This document shows, one piece after another, positions 1 through 11,800 of a DNA stretch of 31,765 bases. Under the pieces are notes generated by a model. The model saw nothing but the letters and a program-made list of their open reading frames with translations. It searched no databases and was not told the DNA's origin. Within the stretch, counting starts at the first letter, position 1. Each line of letters starts with the position of its first letter. The DNA is from Asterionellopsis glacialis (taxonomy: Eukaryota > Bacillariophyta > Plagiogrammaphyceae > Rhaphoneidales > Asterionellopsidaceae): the NCBI GenBank assembly GCA_014885115.2, contig WKLE02000258.1, positions 1 to 31,765 of the forward strand, given 5' to 3'. Both the position numbers and the translations under genes were made by a program.

Positions 1-237
1 GATAATGATCATGGAGATGTCAACAGTTCAATGGAGTCCGAAGCAAGTGAATACAGCACAAAAAGTCAACAGTTAGTGCTCCAAATGAGATCACCCAATC
101 GTGAAAATGTTAGACCAAAGCTCAAAAAGAAAAAATCTCAAATGTTAAAGAAAAGGGAAGGCAAATCTAGTACAAAACGGACAGTTCCAAAGGGGGGCAC
201 ACCGTTGCGAAATACCATGAAAAAAGTAAAACGTTAG
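1..237 (+). CDS. 3' end of a gene for a lysine-rich protein (partial, hypothetical)
   Basis: The frame is open from the first base of the window and ends at a TAG at 235-237, so this is probably the last exon of a gene that starts upstream. It encodes 78 residues: a short acidic, serine-rich stretch, then a strongly basic part with runs such as KLKKKKSQMLKKREGK and a C-terminus ending KKVKR. Such lysine clusters are typical of nuclear or nucleolar proteins, but that is inference from composition only. An internal ATG at 31 lies in this frame; the open codons before it argue against its being the true start. No family is recognised. AT-rich sequence with AATAAA-like words follows the stop, as expected for a 3' end. 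Confidence 0.5.
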   Translation, partial: DNDHGDVNSSMESEASEYSTKSQQLVLQMRSPNRENVRPKLKKKKSQMLKKREGKSSTKRTVPKGGTPLRNTMKKVKR

Positions 238-1023
238 GCTTGACATTCCAATGAGCATGTCAATCAGACGATTGAACCAAGGGAGAAAATAAGGGAGTCA
301 ATAAATTTGAGAAATATTTACAAACATCCATCTTGTGCACTTTTTCTTGATATTTTTGCTGCAAAGAGTATTGGACCAACCCTTTGTTTTGTTATCCACT
401 GTACCCGGTTTTTCAATCGACACCGTGACGAGTTGAATTTATGACCTAGAAGGCAGGTTGCGCTTAAAACATTGTTTCTTGTTGATGCACTTTATGATCA
501 ACAATGCTTACAGATTGATCACCGTAGTAATCTCCGAACCAAAGGAAGCTTATACAACCTTTACCTTTTCAACCATCTTCGTCATCATCATCGAAAACTC
601 AAACGTTTCGTAACTCAAAGAAAGCACATATTAAAAAAATCAAAAACGATTGGATCATGAAAATAGTAGTGTACTCCGATGAATAACTCAGTTCTATCTT
701 AAAAAAGTTGATCAATGATATGTATGTTTTTCCGTCAGGTAGCAGTGTTGTAAATGATATGTATATTTCTCCATAAAGTAGCAGTATTTTAAAAATGTAG
801 TAGTATAGTGTATTACGACAATCCCAGTCCAACAGAGAAAGAGAGAGTATGATCAACCTTGTAAAGCTCCCTCTCGTGGGCCGTTTCTTCAGGTGAACCA
901 CAAACACCAAGCTATAAAAGCTGAACTTTCTGTAAGCAAAACGCGAGATGATCATATAGTACTCTCTCCCCTCTTGTTGGAACTGTTCATGAAGCAAAAA
1001 ATAAAAAGTTGAATAAAAAGAAC
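238..1023. other. Gene-poor stretch with no supported gene
   Basis: This is AT-rich sequence. The longest open frame is on the minus strand (599-997, 132 codons); its translation is hydrophobic and aromatic with no family resemblance, as expected by chance in AT-rich DNA. A 62-codon plus-strand frame at 472-660 is equally unconvincing. The one structure seen is an imperfect 39-bp tandem repeat at 714-791, which lies inside the minus-strand frame. Confidence 0.5.
714..791. repeat. Imperfect 39-bp tandem repeat, two copies
   Basis: Copy 1 is 714-752 and copy 2 is 753-791. Both begin AATGATATGTAT and share the block GTAGCAGT near their 3' ends. By eye they differ at about 7 of 39 positions, so this is an old duplication. 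No function is suggested. Confidence 0.7.
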
Positions 1024-1410
1024 TTAAGCCATTCGAGCTGCTTTCTGAGCGATGCGAGCTGAACGACGAACAGTTCTTGCGACCAAAGTTACACGATTGA
1101 TTTCATCGACAAGGACAGAACCCATCGAATTAAGGAGGACTTTTTGGAAATTGATACGAGGTTCGGGAGTGAACTCCTTAGTAGTAGTATTATCAAGATC
1201 GAATCGAACCAGACGAATCCGATTCCGGAAAGCAGGAATTTCAGGGACAGCGTATCGAACTCGACGGTCGACGCGAGGAGCAACATCCGAAGAAATTTCA
1301 GCGACACCAGAAGAAACTTCAGCGACATCGCTATCGAATCCAACTGCACGCTTGACGAACTTTGTCATGCTGGCAATCTTGTTAACAGCGGAGTTCATAA
1401 AAAAGACCAT
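1024..1410 (-). CDS. Small basic hypothetical protein
   Basis: The minus-strand frame of 128 residues starts at 1410 in a favourable context (AAACAATGG) and ends with TAA. The product is basic at both ends, with Ala/Arg-rich helical segments near the C-terminus (RTVRRSARIAQKAARMA). Between them is a Val/Ser/Glu-rich stretch made by a 21-bp duplication at 1289-1330. Later in-frame ATGs at 1395 and 1365 are possible starts. Local base composition is less AT-rich than the surroundings, which supports coding. However, the opposite strand is also open over nearly the same interval (1052-1417), so strand choice is uncertain. No domain, signal peptide or membrane segment is evident, and no family is recognised. 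Confidence 0.45.
   Translation of the reverse strand: MVFFMNSAVNKIASMTKFVKRAVGFDSDVAEVSSGVAEISSDVAPRVDRRVRYAVPEIPAFRNRIRLVRFDLDNTTTKEFTPEPRINFQKVLLNSMGSVLVDEINRVTLVARTVRRSARIAQKAARMA
1289..1330. repeat. 21-bp tandem repeat inside the small ORF
   Basis: Two 21-bp units (1289-1309 and 1310-1330) begin GAAGAAA and share TTCAGCGACA. They match at 18 of 21 positions. The unit is a multiple of three, so it duplicates seven codons without breaking the frame. Confidence 0.7.
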
Positions 1411-3053
1411 TGTTTAAAGTAGTGATGTGTTGTTGTTGCTGTTGTTGTTGATGATGATGATGATGATGCTTAAAAGAATTACCAATTGTGATGCAAACCA
1501 TGCGAACCAAGTTAACACGCTGTAACCGACACGTTTCTCCTGTTCGTGGCGCTTACTAATCTGTAACCGACCAGAGACATGAATTTGAGACTTTCGAATT
1601 TCGAAATTTGAAAATGTTGCTCCTTGAGATTTTAAGAATTTGAAATTCAATCGTGAATAGACATGAAGCCCACCTTGAAGCCACAAAGTGATGAGACATC
1701 TTGCTGTCTGAATTAACATATTAATAGCCGCCGCACAGGACAAATAGAACTTTTTGTATGTGGGCGCCAAAAAAATGTTCAGTACGCCGCCTTTTAACCT
1801 TTTCTCTAATCTAGTTATATTCCGTCTGCCAGAAGCTAGGTAGATGCATAATTAGTTGTGTTGTGAACCTTTTTTTAGTGCTCACAAAAAAGTTCGAAAG
1901 TCACGTGTCCTGCGGCGGGGCACCTCCACGGCGAACACAATTTAAAATGTTGATAGGTTGTTGTCTCGTTTGCTAGAGTTGTGACCTTTTCTTTTTTGGG
2001 GAGTCCTAGCAGAACAACTTTGCTAGACGGAAAAGATAGAATGCGTGGAAAACACTCGTCACAATAGCTCTCCTGTCGAGTTTTTGTTTTCTTCTCATCG
2101 CATTGTTATACAAGCTGACATCTGATGTCATTTTTTTAAAAAATTAACATACTTGCCAAATTGAGAAATACGGAATAGAAGAAATTACAGCAGAATACGA
2201 CAGCTATGTTCAAAGGTTAAAGATGAAGTTCAAATTGTTTTCGAAGATAATGTATTTAGATGTACATCCAATACAATATCAACATGTCAACCTTGATGTG
2301 CAACACTTCCATCTATTCTTGTTCCTTGTGATTTTATTTTTCAACACAGTACGAAGTGCAAGCATGCTGACAATTATGTACTTTAGAATATCCTCTATGT
2401 CAATACCGGATTTTCAGGGAAAAACGCGCCAGATACACAATACGGTCTTGCAAATTCATCTAATTACCTTTTCGCATAGTCTTGAAAAGATGAACAGGGA
2501 GAGAAACAGTTCTCACTTTAAAGGATCACATTTTCTATTGTACCATGTTCTTTGCTAAGTCGATTTACTGCATTTACAACATAGTGGCCAGCGGGATAAG
2601 CTTCTACGTACTCTTTCTAATGGGTTGCCGTCGAGGCGGCACGCAAAAACTACTTCGGTCCTTCTGTCGTCTACCACAACTAAGAACGGTAAAACTGCAA
2701 AATAAATAGTAAACGACAATGAGCTTCAAACACAGTTGCATAGGATGAAAGCTAACTTTTTTCTGTGATCGAATGAGGTAGCCAAGAAAGAAGGAAAGAC
2801 AAGGAGACCAAGAAGAAACTAATTTTGGATTCTGGTGTCAGGTTTGACCTCTCCTCCAACCTCATCAACCGTGCAGTTCCAACAATACGCATTATAGCAT
2901 ATTCAAAGATGCAATTGATATTGACCCACTACTAGTAAAAAATTATGGATAACATATACTTGACCCACTACTAGTAAAAAATTATGGATAACATATACAC
3001 AATCCCGCTGTTTCAAGGATATAGAACCACTCCTAATTCTTATTTTTCCCTTT
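1411..3053. other. Long gene-poor region
   Basis: No gene is supported here. The region holds GTT/GAT trinucleotide runs near 1430-1470, several A/T homopolymers, and a perfect 39-bp duplication at 2921-2998. Open frames at 1414-1770 (-) and 2223-2558 (+) show no recognisable protein. A short plus-strand frame at 2777-2935 contains an ILDSG motif that might be a retroelement protease remnant; it is treated as a finding only. The part next to 3053 should hold the 3' untranslated region of the minus-strand gene that ends at 3054. Confidence 0.5.
2921..2998. repeat. Perfect 39-bp tandem duplication
   Basis: Units 2921-2959 and 2960-2998 are identical over 39 bp; both begin TTGACCCACTACTAG and end AACATATAC. 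The pair lies 56 bp beyond the stop codon of the minus-strand membrane-protein gene, so probably in its 3' untranslated region or just past it. Perfect identity suggests a recent slippage or duplication event. Confidence 0.9.
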
Positions 3054-4571
3054 TTAAGTAATAGCAGGAAGTTCCTTTGCAGGAAGGTCAGGATCATAAG
3101 TGCCATTGTTGGCATGTTTCTCTGGTATTTCAGATTCAACAGAAGAGTCATCGTCCGAATCTCCACGGCGGATGACAGTACCATCAGGTCCAATGACTGT
3201 TTCCCCAGTGCTTACTCCACTGTCAATGGTAAGCTTCATAAGATACCCAAAGAGTACTGTATTCATGACAAGCAATAGTGTCCAAGTAATATTTTTCAAA
3301 TTCAGTAACGCAAAGACTGTAATGACAACAATAACAAGGATGAAAATTGCAATTACATGTCCCTGTTGCAATCCTGCTGCCGTAATTGCGGCCTCTTCCA
3401 ACAAAGCATCCTTTGTAGACATATTTCTACGCATGACAACAATGGCAATCAACATACCAGTGCCTAAAAGAGTCGGAGTAGCATAAGACAGGAGAATGAG
3501 AAAGCAATTGAAATAGAGGATCTCAAGTACACTCTAAAAACCCAAGAAACGTACCAAAGACACCAAGTATGGAAAGCAGGATTTTATCTGACGTATTCCA
3601 TCCATCGCGACGTTCCAACCCCATCTTTTGACATTTTCTGTTACAAGTTTCTTTGTATGCCCAAACATTAGAGCATAATGGAGCATTCATTTCACGATTT
3701 TCGTAGTATTGATCATCGACATTGTCATCATTTCTGTCTACCCAATTGACACACTGTTGGCATTGTTTGAAGGGAAGTTGAAGATCAGAAGCATCAATAT
3801 TGGCATCATCTGATCCGTTGACTGTATCCCTCGTTTCACACGTGTTGTCCTTGTAAATATTAACAGAAATCGATTGACTGGTACCATCTGTGCACCCAAC
3901 TTTCACATAATACTGGTAGAGTAGATAAAGAACAAACATAACAATGTGAGCAATTTCATTGTGACGTTTGTAAATTGAGATTTGCTGGCAAAATTCAGCT
4001 CATTATTTACTGGATTGATATGCCGAAGAATGAACCTACCTTCTGATTATTTTTCTCCACCATAGTACAGTCTGTGTAAATAGCAGCATAGGGAGATTGG
4101 TAATCATCATTTCCTGCATCTTCATTTTTCTGTTCTACCTCCTGCAAATATGCATTCACAAAAGTACCAACTGGTGTTATGTATGTTCCCATAGGATCAT
4201 CAGCGCATTGTTTGTAGCCTTTCTCAAACACAGAGTAAACAATGACGTCAACATCATTGCTGTATAGTTCAAGAAATAGATGGTTTTCACCGGAGAAATT
4301 GCAATTACGAAACTAAGTTAAAAAATATCAATTGACGTTGACACAAGAGAGAGCATCATCACCTGTACATCAGGAGATGCCAATACTGGTAACAATTTAC
4401 TTGAACTTACTGCACAATGCATCTCTTTGGAAGGATAGCATACTCTGTCCAATACTTGATATAATCATCACCTTCATAATTGTTTGCCGCTTGATAATCT
4501 TCTGCCTGTACTGATGGGAAAGTCAACCCACATAAAACAACCAACGCTAGAAACTTAATTCGGTCAATCAT
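3054..4571 (-). CDS. Cysteine-rich secretory-pathway membrane protein, four exons
   Basis: The model joins 4571-4411, 4259-4040, 3912-3555 and 3463-3054 on the minus strand, giving 382 residues. All introns are GT-AG and the phases agree. Residues 1-22 form a signal peptide (hydrophobic core LALVVLCGLTF, cut near VQA). The next roughly 210 residues are predicted lumenal or extracellular and rich in cysteine, including a CQQC pair followed by W. Three hydrophobic segments follow (about 238-257, 283-300 and 307-322), then an acidic tail ending at 3054. The layout and Cys spacing resemble a lineage-specific family of diatom hypothetical proteins as I recall it; no biochemical role is known to me. 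The first intron has a competing acceptor (see findings). The three downstream junctions look secure: they restore one frame and rebuild a continuous first membrane segment across the last intron. Confidence 0.75.
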
Positions 4572-5859
4572 TATTTTAAATTCACCGCGCCTTCTTTCGA
4601 AGGATTCCACTATTACAATACTTTTGTTGTCGTCTACGCGAGAAGATTCTGTTCGGTGTCCAAGAAGATCGAGCAAGATGAAACCTCGAGCTGTCGTTCC
4701 TTGTAGTTTTCCCAACAGGGCCAGATACAGCCAGTAATTCTCTACTGTAGATGGGCTCGAGAAAAAAAAAGTCGGCACCGTTCTCTAACGGATTTCTAGC
4801 GCAATGTTGCCAAAGTTTACTGTAACTGCAAACCCTCTAGTTTTTCTGCAGAGATTGGACCGCACAGCTGCATTTTTCCTTGATTTCCCTATCTATCGTC
4901 TTGGTAAATTTTTTAATTAGGACCCAGAGTCTACCGTTATTGATTTTGAAACAAAAGATTCGTCACTTTTGTTCTTAAAATCTCGCCTAATAACGTCTGG
5001 TTAACGTCAATTCCAAAAAAATGTATAGTAAATCTTTTGAGATCATCGCGCATTGGCTTATTTTAAAAATCTCTCTCTACTTTTTCCGTAATACAAAGCG
5101 AGCCGATCTTCTTTTGGATTCGACATGTACTGGGAAGTACATCTAGATGGACTATTACAGACTTGTAAGTACATGGAAGTCAAATATTAGACAGAATTCA
5201 TTTAAAAGAAGAACCTAATTTACGTTGAGTTGTATGAGTTCTTCGTACCAGATTACAAATCAATTTACACTAAGTACCCGGTATGACGTTTGCGAGATGA
5301 ATTTGCTGGTTTGTATGATCATTTTTCAACGGTTTGTCTCTTCCTTCGTTCAAGCAATCATCAATCCACGAAAACTAAACGATGGAAAGTGTCATCACAC
5401 CTGATGACTCACGACCGACTCGAACGACTCAAATGGAAAAAGCCAGCCTGCTCCTACCGGTATGATTACTTCAGGGCCGTCCTTGCTTGCTTGGGGCGGC
5501 CGGTGATGGCTTCTATTTTATTTTATTTATGTATAATAAATAGGAGTAGTATTTATTTTTTGATCCTTGGTTTTGGTTGTGGATAGAAAAGAAAGATATC
5601 ACGCAAAGCGCATTTCTCGCTTGGATGGAAGGTCACATCTGTCTCACTGTGGCATGACCCGAACTCACCTTCGGCCTGCTTGCTGTTACACTTTTTTAAG
5701 GTTGAGCGGGAGTAAACATCACAGTGTGTCGAGTGACAACGTATCTATCTTAGTCTCTGCAAAAGGCAAATGCGTTAAGAAGTCAAAAGTTACCCATCAA
5801 AAGTGACTGACTGATTATTTCATTCTTTATCATTTCCATCCCAACACTGGCTGTAAACA
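4572..5859. other. Divergent upstream region, no supported gene
   Basis: This 1288-bp region separates the starts of the minus-strand membrane-protein gene and the plus-strand chorein gene, so it should contain both promoters. It is mostly AT-rich. Open frames at 5290-5586 and 5567-5806 (+) overlap each other out of frame and encode nothing recognisable. No clear TATA box, tRNA or repeat was identified. Confidence 0.5.
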
Positions 5860-8800
5860 ATGGAAAGCTGGGTGTTGGGAATCTTCCAAGAACAACTTTC
5901 AAAGGTTCGTGTTTAAATACTAATTTTATTGCATCCTCGAAGCTTTCGCTTGAGAATCGTCCACTTTCACCACTCACTCTCTGTATTCCCAAATTGATTC
6001 TCGTGTCTTCCATTGTACCATTCGTTACCTTCTCATTTCTGACACGCTTCTTTAGTTCATTGTTGGATTCCGAAGTGATCAAGTAAATGCTAATTTACTT
6101 AACGGAAAAGGTGAAATCAAAGATATATCATTAAACTGTACCGAAATCAATGGCATCCTCACGGAAATTACTCCCTACATTGAGTTTGAGTCAGTTCATG
6201 TCTCCAAACTAAGTTTCCATGTATCGTCCTATACCAATATAAAACATGCACCAATACTTATTGATATAGGGGACATCAAAGCCACAATGGCAGAACCTTT
6301 AGACTTTGCTGGTGCTAGTATGGAAAAAAAGATAAAACAAATAACAAGAGAAAAATTAGAACAACTCATTGCTAGTGGGAAGCAAAAGTTACGTGGACGA
6401 TATAGTTTGTTCGATCGGATATTAGATAATCTTTCTGTAGAAGTCAATAGTGTGAATATAAGTTTCCAACCAAGAGGTAAATTCAAAACGAAACGGTTGG
6501 GACGGTGGACACCACCCAAGTTGCTTGCTACGTTACGACATGTCCGATACGTAAGTGTAGATGAACATGGATTAGAGGCAAGCCCAGATGATGTGTGGAG
6601 ACATAATAGGCATCATCATGGCCAGCCAATGTGGAAATGGACAATACTTATTTTTAAAAAGTTATCAATGGAATACAGCTTTTCGTTGCTACCCGTTGAT
6701 GGGTCACCAGTGCCACCACCAATATTGAAAGATGAATTGATAGAAGTTCAAATGACATACCGTAGACGTTATCGAGATGCAGCTATTTTGGGTGTCCAAG
6801 TTGATACGACATTATCCAGAGTAGAGGTGGAATTGGCTTCTTCTACTGTGACGTTGTTGGCTCATGCAGCTGCAGGATTGAAGTATTGTTTTTCAAAGGA
6901 TAGAGGATTCGAAGATCCATTATTATCACATAGCAGTCAATCTGCAAATGCAGATACTGGAATTGAAGTTGCACTGACCGAATCAGCATCAATGGATCCT
7001 GAAGCGAACGAGTCTGCTCATGATGACGACACGGACGTAGTAGATCATACTGCTGTAGTTGTATTGGATGACTCAGTTTTGGACAGAATGGAAGAGTTAT
7101 CATCTTCGTCATCTTCAGTTCAGGATGATGCATCGATATCAGAGCAAGAAGATGAAGAAGAAGCCTCGAAGGAAACGAATGAGGCAGAGCAAACAAACAC
7201 GGCGCCAGCTGTTACCGCGAACCCCGAACAACCAGTTCTATTGTTACCGAATGGCATTGTTATCCACGAGCAAGTATCCTTTAGTGTTACTGTATTGGAT
7301 TGCTCCGTCCGTGGCAACTACCTTCCAAAGGATGATGGATATGTTCAAATGACAATTAAGGGCTTAGTCACTGAAATGATTTGGCCCAAGATAACGGGCG
7401 GGAAAGGCTTGTACGTCCAAAACTCGTTCTCCTACATTTCAGTCAAGGATTGCCATGGTCCAAAGATCAGATCAATTCTAATTGGTGGAGTTCACAATGA
7501 CAAATCTAACCCTGTAGAAGAACCATCGATTCCGGTTAATCTAGATAGAATGGGCATTGACTCTTTCCCACTGTTTGAAGATAGAGCTATACGTTATAAC
7601 CCGCTTGGTATTAGACCCTCTTTTCCCTCGCAAGCTCTTGGCCTCAAAGTAACAGTGGATTACGTCGATAAGGTGCGATGAATACCAGAGCTTGTTGATC
7701 CGACTCATAATTTTGTTTGTACTGACCAACTTCCTTACTTTTTGTTCTGAACGATCGACTTAACGAAGGATGGTACAGAGAAAAACGAAAAAGAAGAGGA
7801 CATAATGGTGCTTAGTGAAATTGGAGTCGATCAGTTTGATCTTGTTCTTGATGCAGAGCCGTGGAGCCGAGTTATTCGTTTTGCAACCAATGGTGGGGAT
7901 GGATTTAATGATCGTTGGCACTCTGGAAATTGGACCGACGAAGTGGATTCTGATATGCTCGTTGATTCGAGTAAGCCACTCGCATTCAAAGATTATGTTC
8001 AGCCATGTAAGGAATTTTTCTTCGATGACGACTTCTTGATCTCATCTAATCTGTTCAACGTTACTGCAAGAATTACAAATGTTGCAGCGCACATTCCTGC
8101 TGCTGTCAGCAAAGATATACGTAGTTGCGATATTGTCTTTTCATTGGATGAGTCTATGCTTTTGATATCATCAGCACTGCCGCGCACGTTTTTAAATGGA
8201 AATATCGGGAAAACTTCGAAAGAAGGTGAAATTCTATTCCCGAACGATAAATCAGATATTTGCTACGAGTTGGAAAGGACAGAAGATCCTTCGCTCAGGC
8301 AAGCGGGAAAAATGACAACAAGGAATGTTCCAACGTTCAGGGTACAAACAACAATGAAAGGGTGTTCTGTCAAACTAGTGCCTATCATCCCGCTATTCAA
8401 GTGCGCAAAACTTGAGCAATTGATTGAGCCAACAGACATTACCCTCATTGTCTGTTTTGAAGAAATAGCTGAATTATCTCGCAAAAAAAATCGAGTCAAA
8501 CTTGCGCTCTTTGTGTCAATCTTGCTTCAGAGAGTTGAAATGAACTTAGATTTTGGATTGTTGGCCAGTTCCTTGAATACTGTTCTTCATCATGTTGAAG
8601 TTACAACTGATACGATTGACTCTCTTCAATCTGTTGGAATTTTGCAGAAGCCTTCTGTGACGAAAGAAAAACATCAAAGAGCAATTGAAAATATTGGAGA
8701 AGACGGTTTGTACATTGAGTCTCTTATTCAAGGTTTGAGAGTCATGATGAAAAGACAAATTTCTCGAAGCAGGAAAACAGGAGGTTTCTACATATCACTA

Positions 8801-11800
8801 GGTCTTGAAACAGGTGATGTAAATTTGAGCATATGGCGTCAGAGTGTTCCTCTGAGCAATCGTCTGCAATCACACAATGTGGAGGAGAAGCATGACGCTA
8901 GTACCTTCCTGAACGCCATACCGGTAGTAAAACTGTTGGAATTTCACGGGAAAGGTGTTGAAATAAGTGTAGAAGGAAGTGTTTTTTCTGAGGCCCGCCG
9001 GAATGTCATTAAGATTTGCCTATCAGAAATGACAGTTGGGTTATGCGACTTTGAAAGCCAGTGTGAGAGCCATGTCAACCGCGATGCACTGACAACAACG
9101 GAAGGTGAAGAAAATACACCGGAAGAAAGCAAAGATCTTATGATGGATTTACCAATGGTAACTTTAGTGAAACTTGATGACCATTCGGTTCAGGAGGACA
9201 TTCGAAACACTTCTAGCAAAACAGAAGGATACAGCGGTGTTTTGTTACGATTCGAAGAAGAGGCCGGTGCGTCAAGGTCAATCTCATTTGGTTGTGATGT
9301 TGCAGTAGGCAGTGCTGTCACGCTTCTGAACAAGGAAATTGAGACCTTTTTAATTCTGTCAGTAGAAGCATTGCTAGCTCCTCTGCAAGCGAAATACAGA
9401 TCTACTGAACACACCAACGTCGAGAGTTGTACAATATTCCCCCCAGGCTCGGTAGGCAACTACCTAGAAGGTTTATGTAACTTTTCCCTTTGGCCTTTTA
9501 GTACTAGAGCGGAATCTGGCGCTATTGTAAATGGCGTTTCTGCAACTGATGCAGCAATTATACAACGCATTGACCAAGTAATTAAGAAGTTGCTTCCGGA
9601 TGACGTTGCAAAAGTAGCGATTGGCATTTCCTCTGGAGACGTGCTCCTCTTTATACCGGAGAAAGAGAAAAGAAGCAAAGTTGCCTCGGACACAGACTCT
9701 TTATGCCTCCATCTATCTGGCTCGTCCCTCGCACTTGCATTCTTACAGACAAATGAAGAGTGGAACCGCGAAAAGGATGTTTTACAAATGCCAGTAAACC
9801 TGAGCAATATGTGGGAAGATATTTTTGCTAGTACGTCTCACGGCTATTACCTCAATCTAAAATCAGCTCAAGGTTTATACACAGCATCGTTAGAAAACGG
9901 CTCAGGTACTCTGAAGGACAGGCTAGTACCAATGTTTGGATCGAGATGCTCATATAATCCATCAGAAATCTCGACCTCGGTCGATGACGTCTCCTTGTCA
10001 GTTTCTGAAACACAAAAGTTTTTATCTGCTTATGATTTGTTGATTTCAGTTTGTAATGACCTAGTTGAAAGCTCCTTTCATATTAGCGGTGCTCTGTCTT
10101 CTTTGAACATCAGAAAACTGCCGGTACAACTACATGTTGGCACATCTTCGATTTGGGGAATAAAAAATAGCAGCAAAGCATTTGATTTGTTTACTTCAGC
10201 GCAGGATGGCCTAATTAATGCTATCAGTACAAGTCGCTCGCTTTTGAATCAAATAAAAGAAAAGATTTCTTCGCATGACTGTAAGATGAAATCAAAGCTT
10301 CTAGAATCGGAAAAGGAAATTGACCGTCTAAGGCAGTTAGTGTTTTTGAAAGAAAAAGATCGTCTGGCGGCATTGGCCCTTATAGCTCCTCAGGCAACGG
10401 GATGGATTCGGATGGGTGGAACTCATCAGAGTGGCCAAAGGGTTGCCTCCAACACAACCACGGTGTGGCCTTACTGGGCAGCACTTCGACGATCATTGCT
10501 TATCTTGTTTACTTCTCCTGGAGGTTAGTACTTCACATTGCACCAATTTTTTTGGAAAAAGACATTCTTACTTCTCAGGTAACGGTCAATCATTTTGTTC
10601 TTTTTTGTTCTTTTTTTAGATGATGCTGTTTGTTTCATTTCACTACAAGGAGCCCAACTTTACCCCCTTCTGTGCGAGCGATCAAAACGGGGAGTCAAAA
10701 GGGGATTTGCCATTGTGGAAAGCACTGGAGTTACTCATTATTTTGTGGCAGGATCGGGGTCCGAATATGACATGTGGACACGACAGCTGCATCGAGCAAC
10801 CAAATATTACTCGTCCGCCGCTTCTGAACCAAATGCGATTGGATCAGCAGCATCTTCTGTAGTTGATAGGGTATCTGATTCTGATAATGACAGCGGTGGG
10901 CAAGCCTCTACCCAACGAAAGGGTTCGTTAACAAAGGATTGGGAAGATGATGACCAGTCGAGTCGTTATTCAGAAGACATAGATAGCAGCGTATCTCCAA
11001 ACAAGATAGTTAACATTCGACAAAAACTTGCTGCAGTGAAGACGGGAACATCTCATAGGTTCGGCTCTGCGGTTCAAAACGCGAAACAAAACGTTAAGGC
11101 TGCCAAAGAGAGGCGTCGGCGTCGAGCTTATTCAGAGGATAGTCTCGGCAGTGGAGGTGCAGCTGACATTAGCACTATGTCCGAGGTTCCTGGCGACTTC
11201 AAAGAAACAGAATCGAAGGAAGACAAACATGCGATAGGAGAACAACCACGAACAGCGACCAACAATGCTGGTGTACGAAACAGGTTCGGCTTAGCAATGC
11301 AAAAGGCAAAGCAAAATGTCAAGATTGTAAACGAAAAACGCAGACAACGGACGGAAGACACAAACTCTACCTTTTCTGGAGATCCGGCACAAGTATATGA
11401 CATGGCGTTGGACAGCAAAAACAATTCGCTACACGGAGCACAAATCCAACCAGATAGACCAATCGAAAATATTGATTTCCACAGCGAAGTGCGTGGCGAT
11501 ACAGATGACTTTCTCGGTGGAGAAGGTGGCACGGTCGAACCAAGCGAAAGTCAAGATTTTCAACATGAATATGATTATCAACAAGATGACGTTGCTAATA
11601 GACGAACTAAGATCGGCAACAAGGTATCAAAAATAGGTGCAGCAGTCAAATCTGTTAGACTTCAGGGCAATCGTTCCAATAGAGCCCCGAGAGAAGACGA
11701 CGGCAAGGGCAGATTCGGGTTGCGCCGGTTCAATAAAGGTCAAAGTTCGAGCACTTTTAATGCTGGGGCTACCGGTGCCGTCAAAATAAGGTTAGCAACG

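Noticed and set aside
599..997. Minus-strand 132-codon frame
   Set aside because: It has AT-driven hydrophobic composition, no family resemblance, and contains the degenerate 39-bp repeat.
1052..1417. Plus-strand open frame of 121 codons
   Set aside because: It overlaps the minus-strand ORF almost entirely. The minus-strand reading has the better start context, and the duplicated 21-bp unit gives a simple seven-residue repeat there. The choice remains uncertain.
2223..2558. Plus-strand 111-codon frame
   Set aside because: It shows no recognisable domain and reads as random AT-rich sequence with one chance hydrophobic stretch.
5290..5806. Two overlapping plus-strand frames upstream of the chorein gene
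   Set aside because: They are out of frame with each other, have no homology pattern, and fall in a divergent promoter region.
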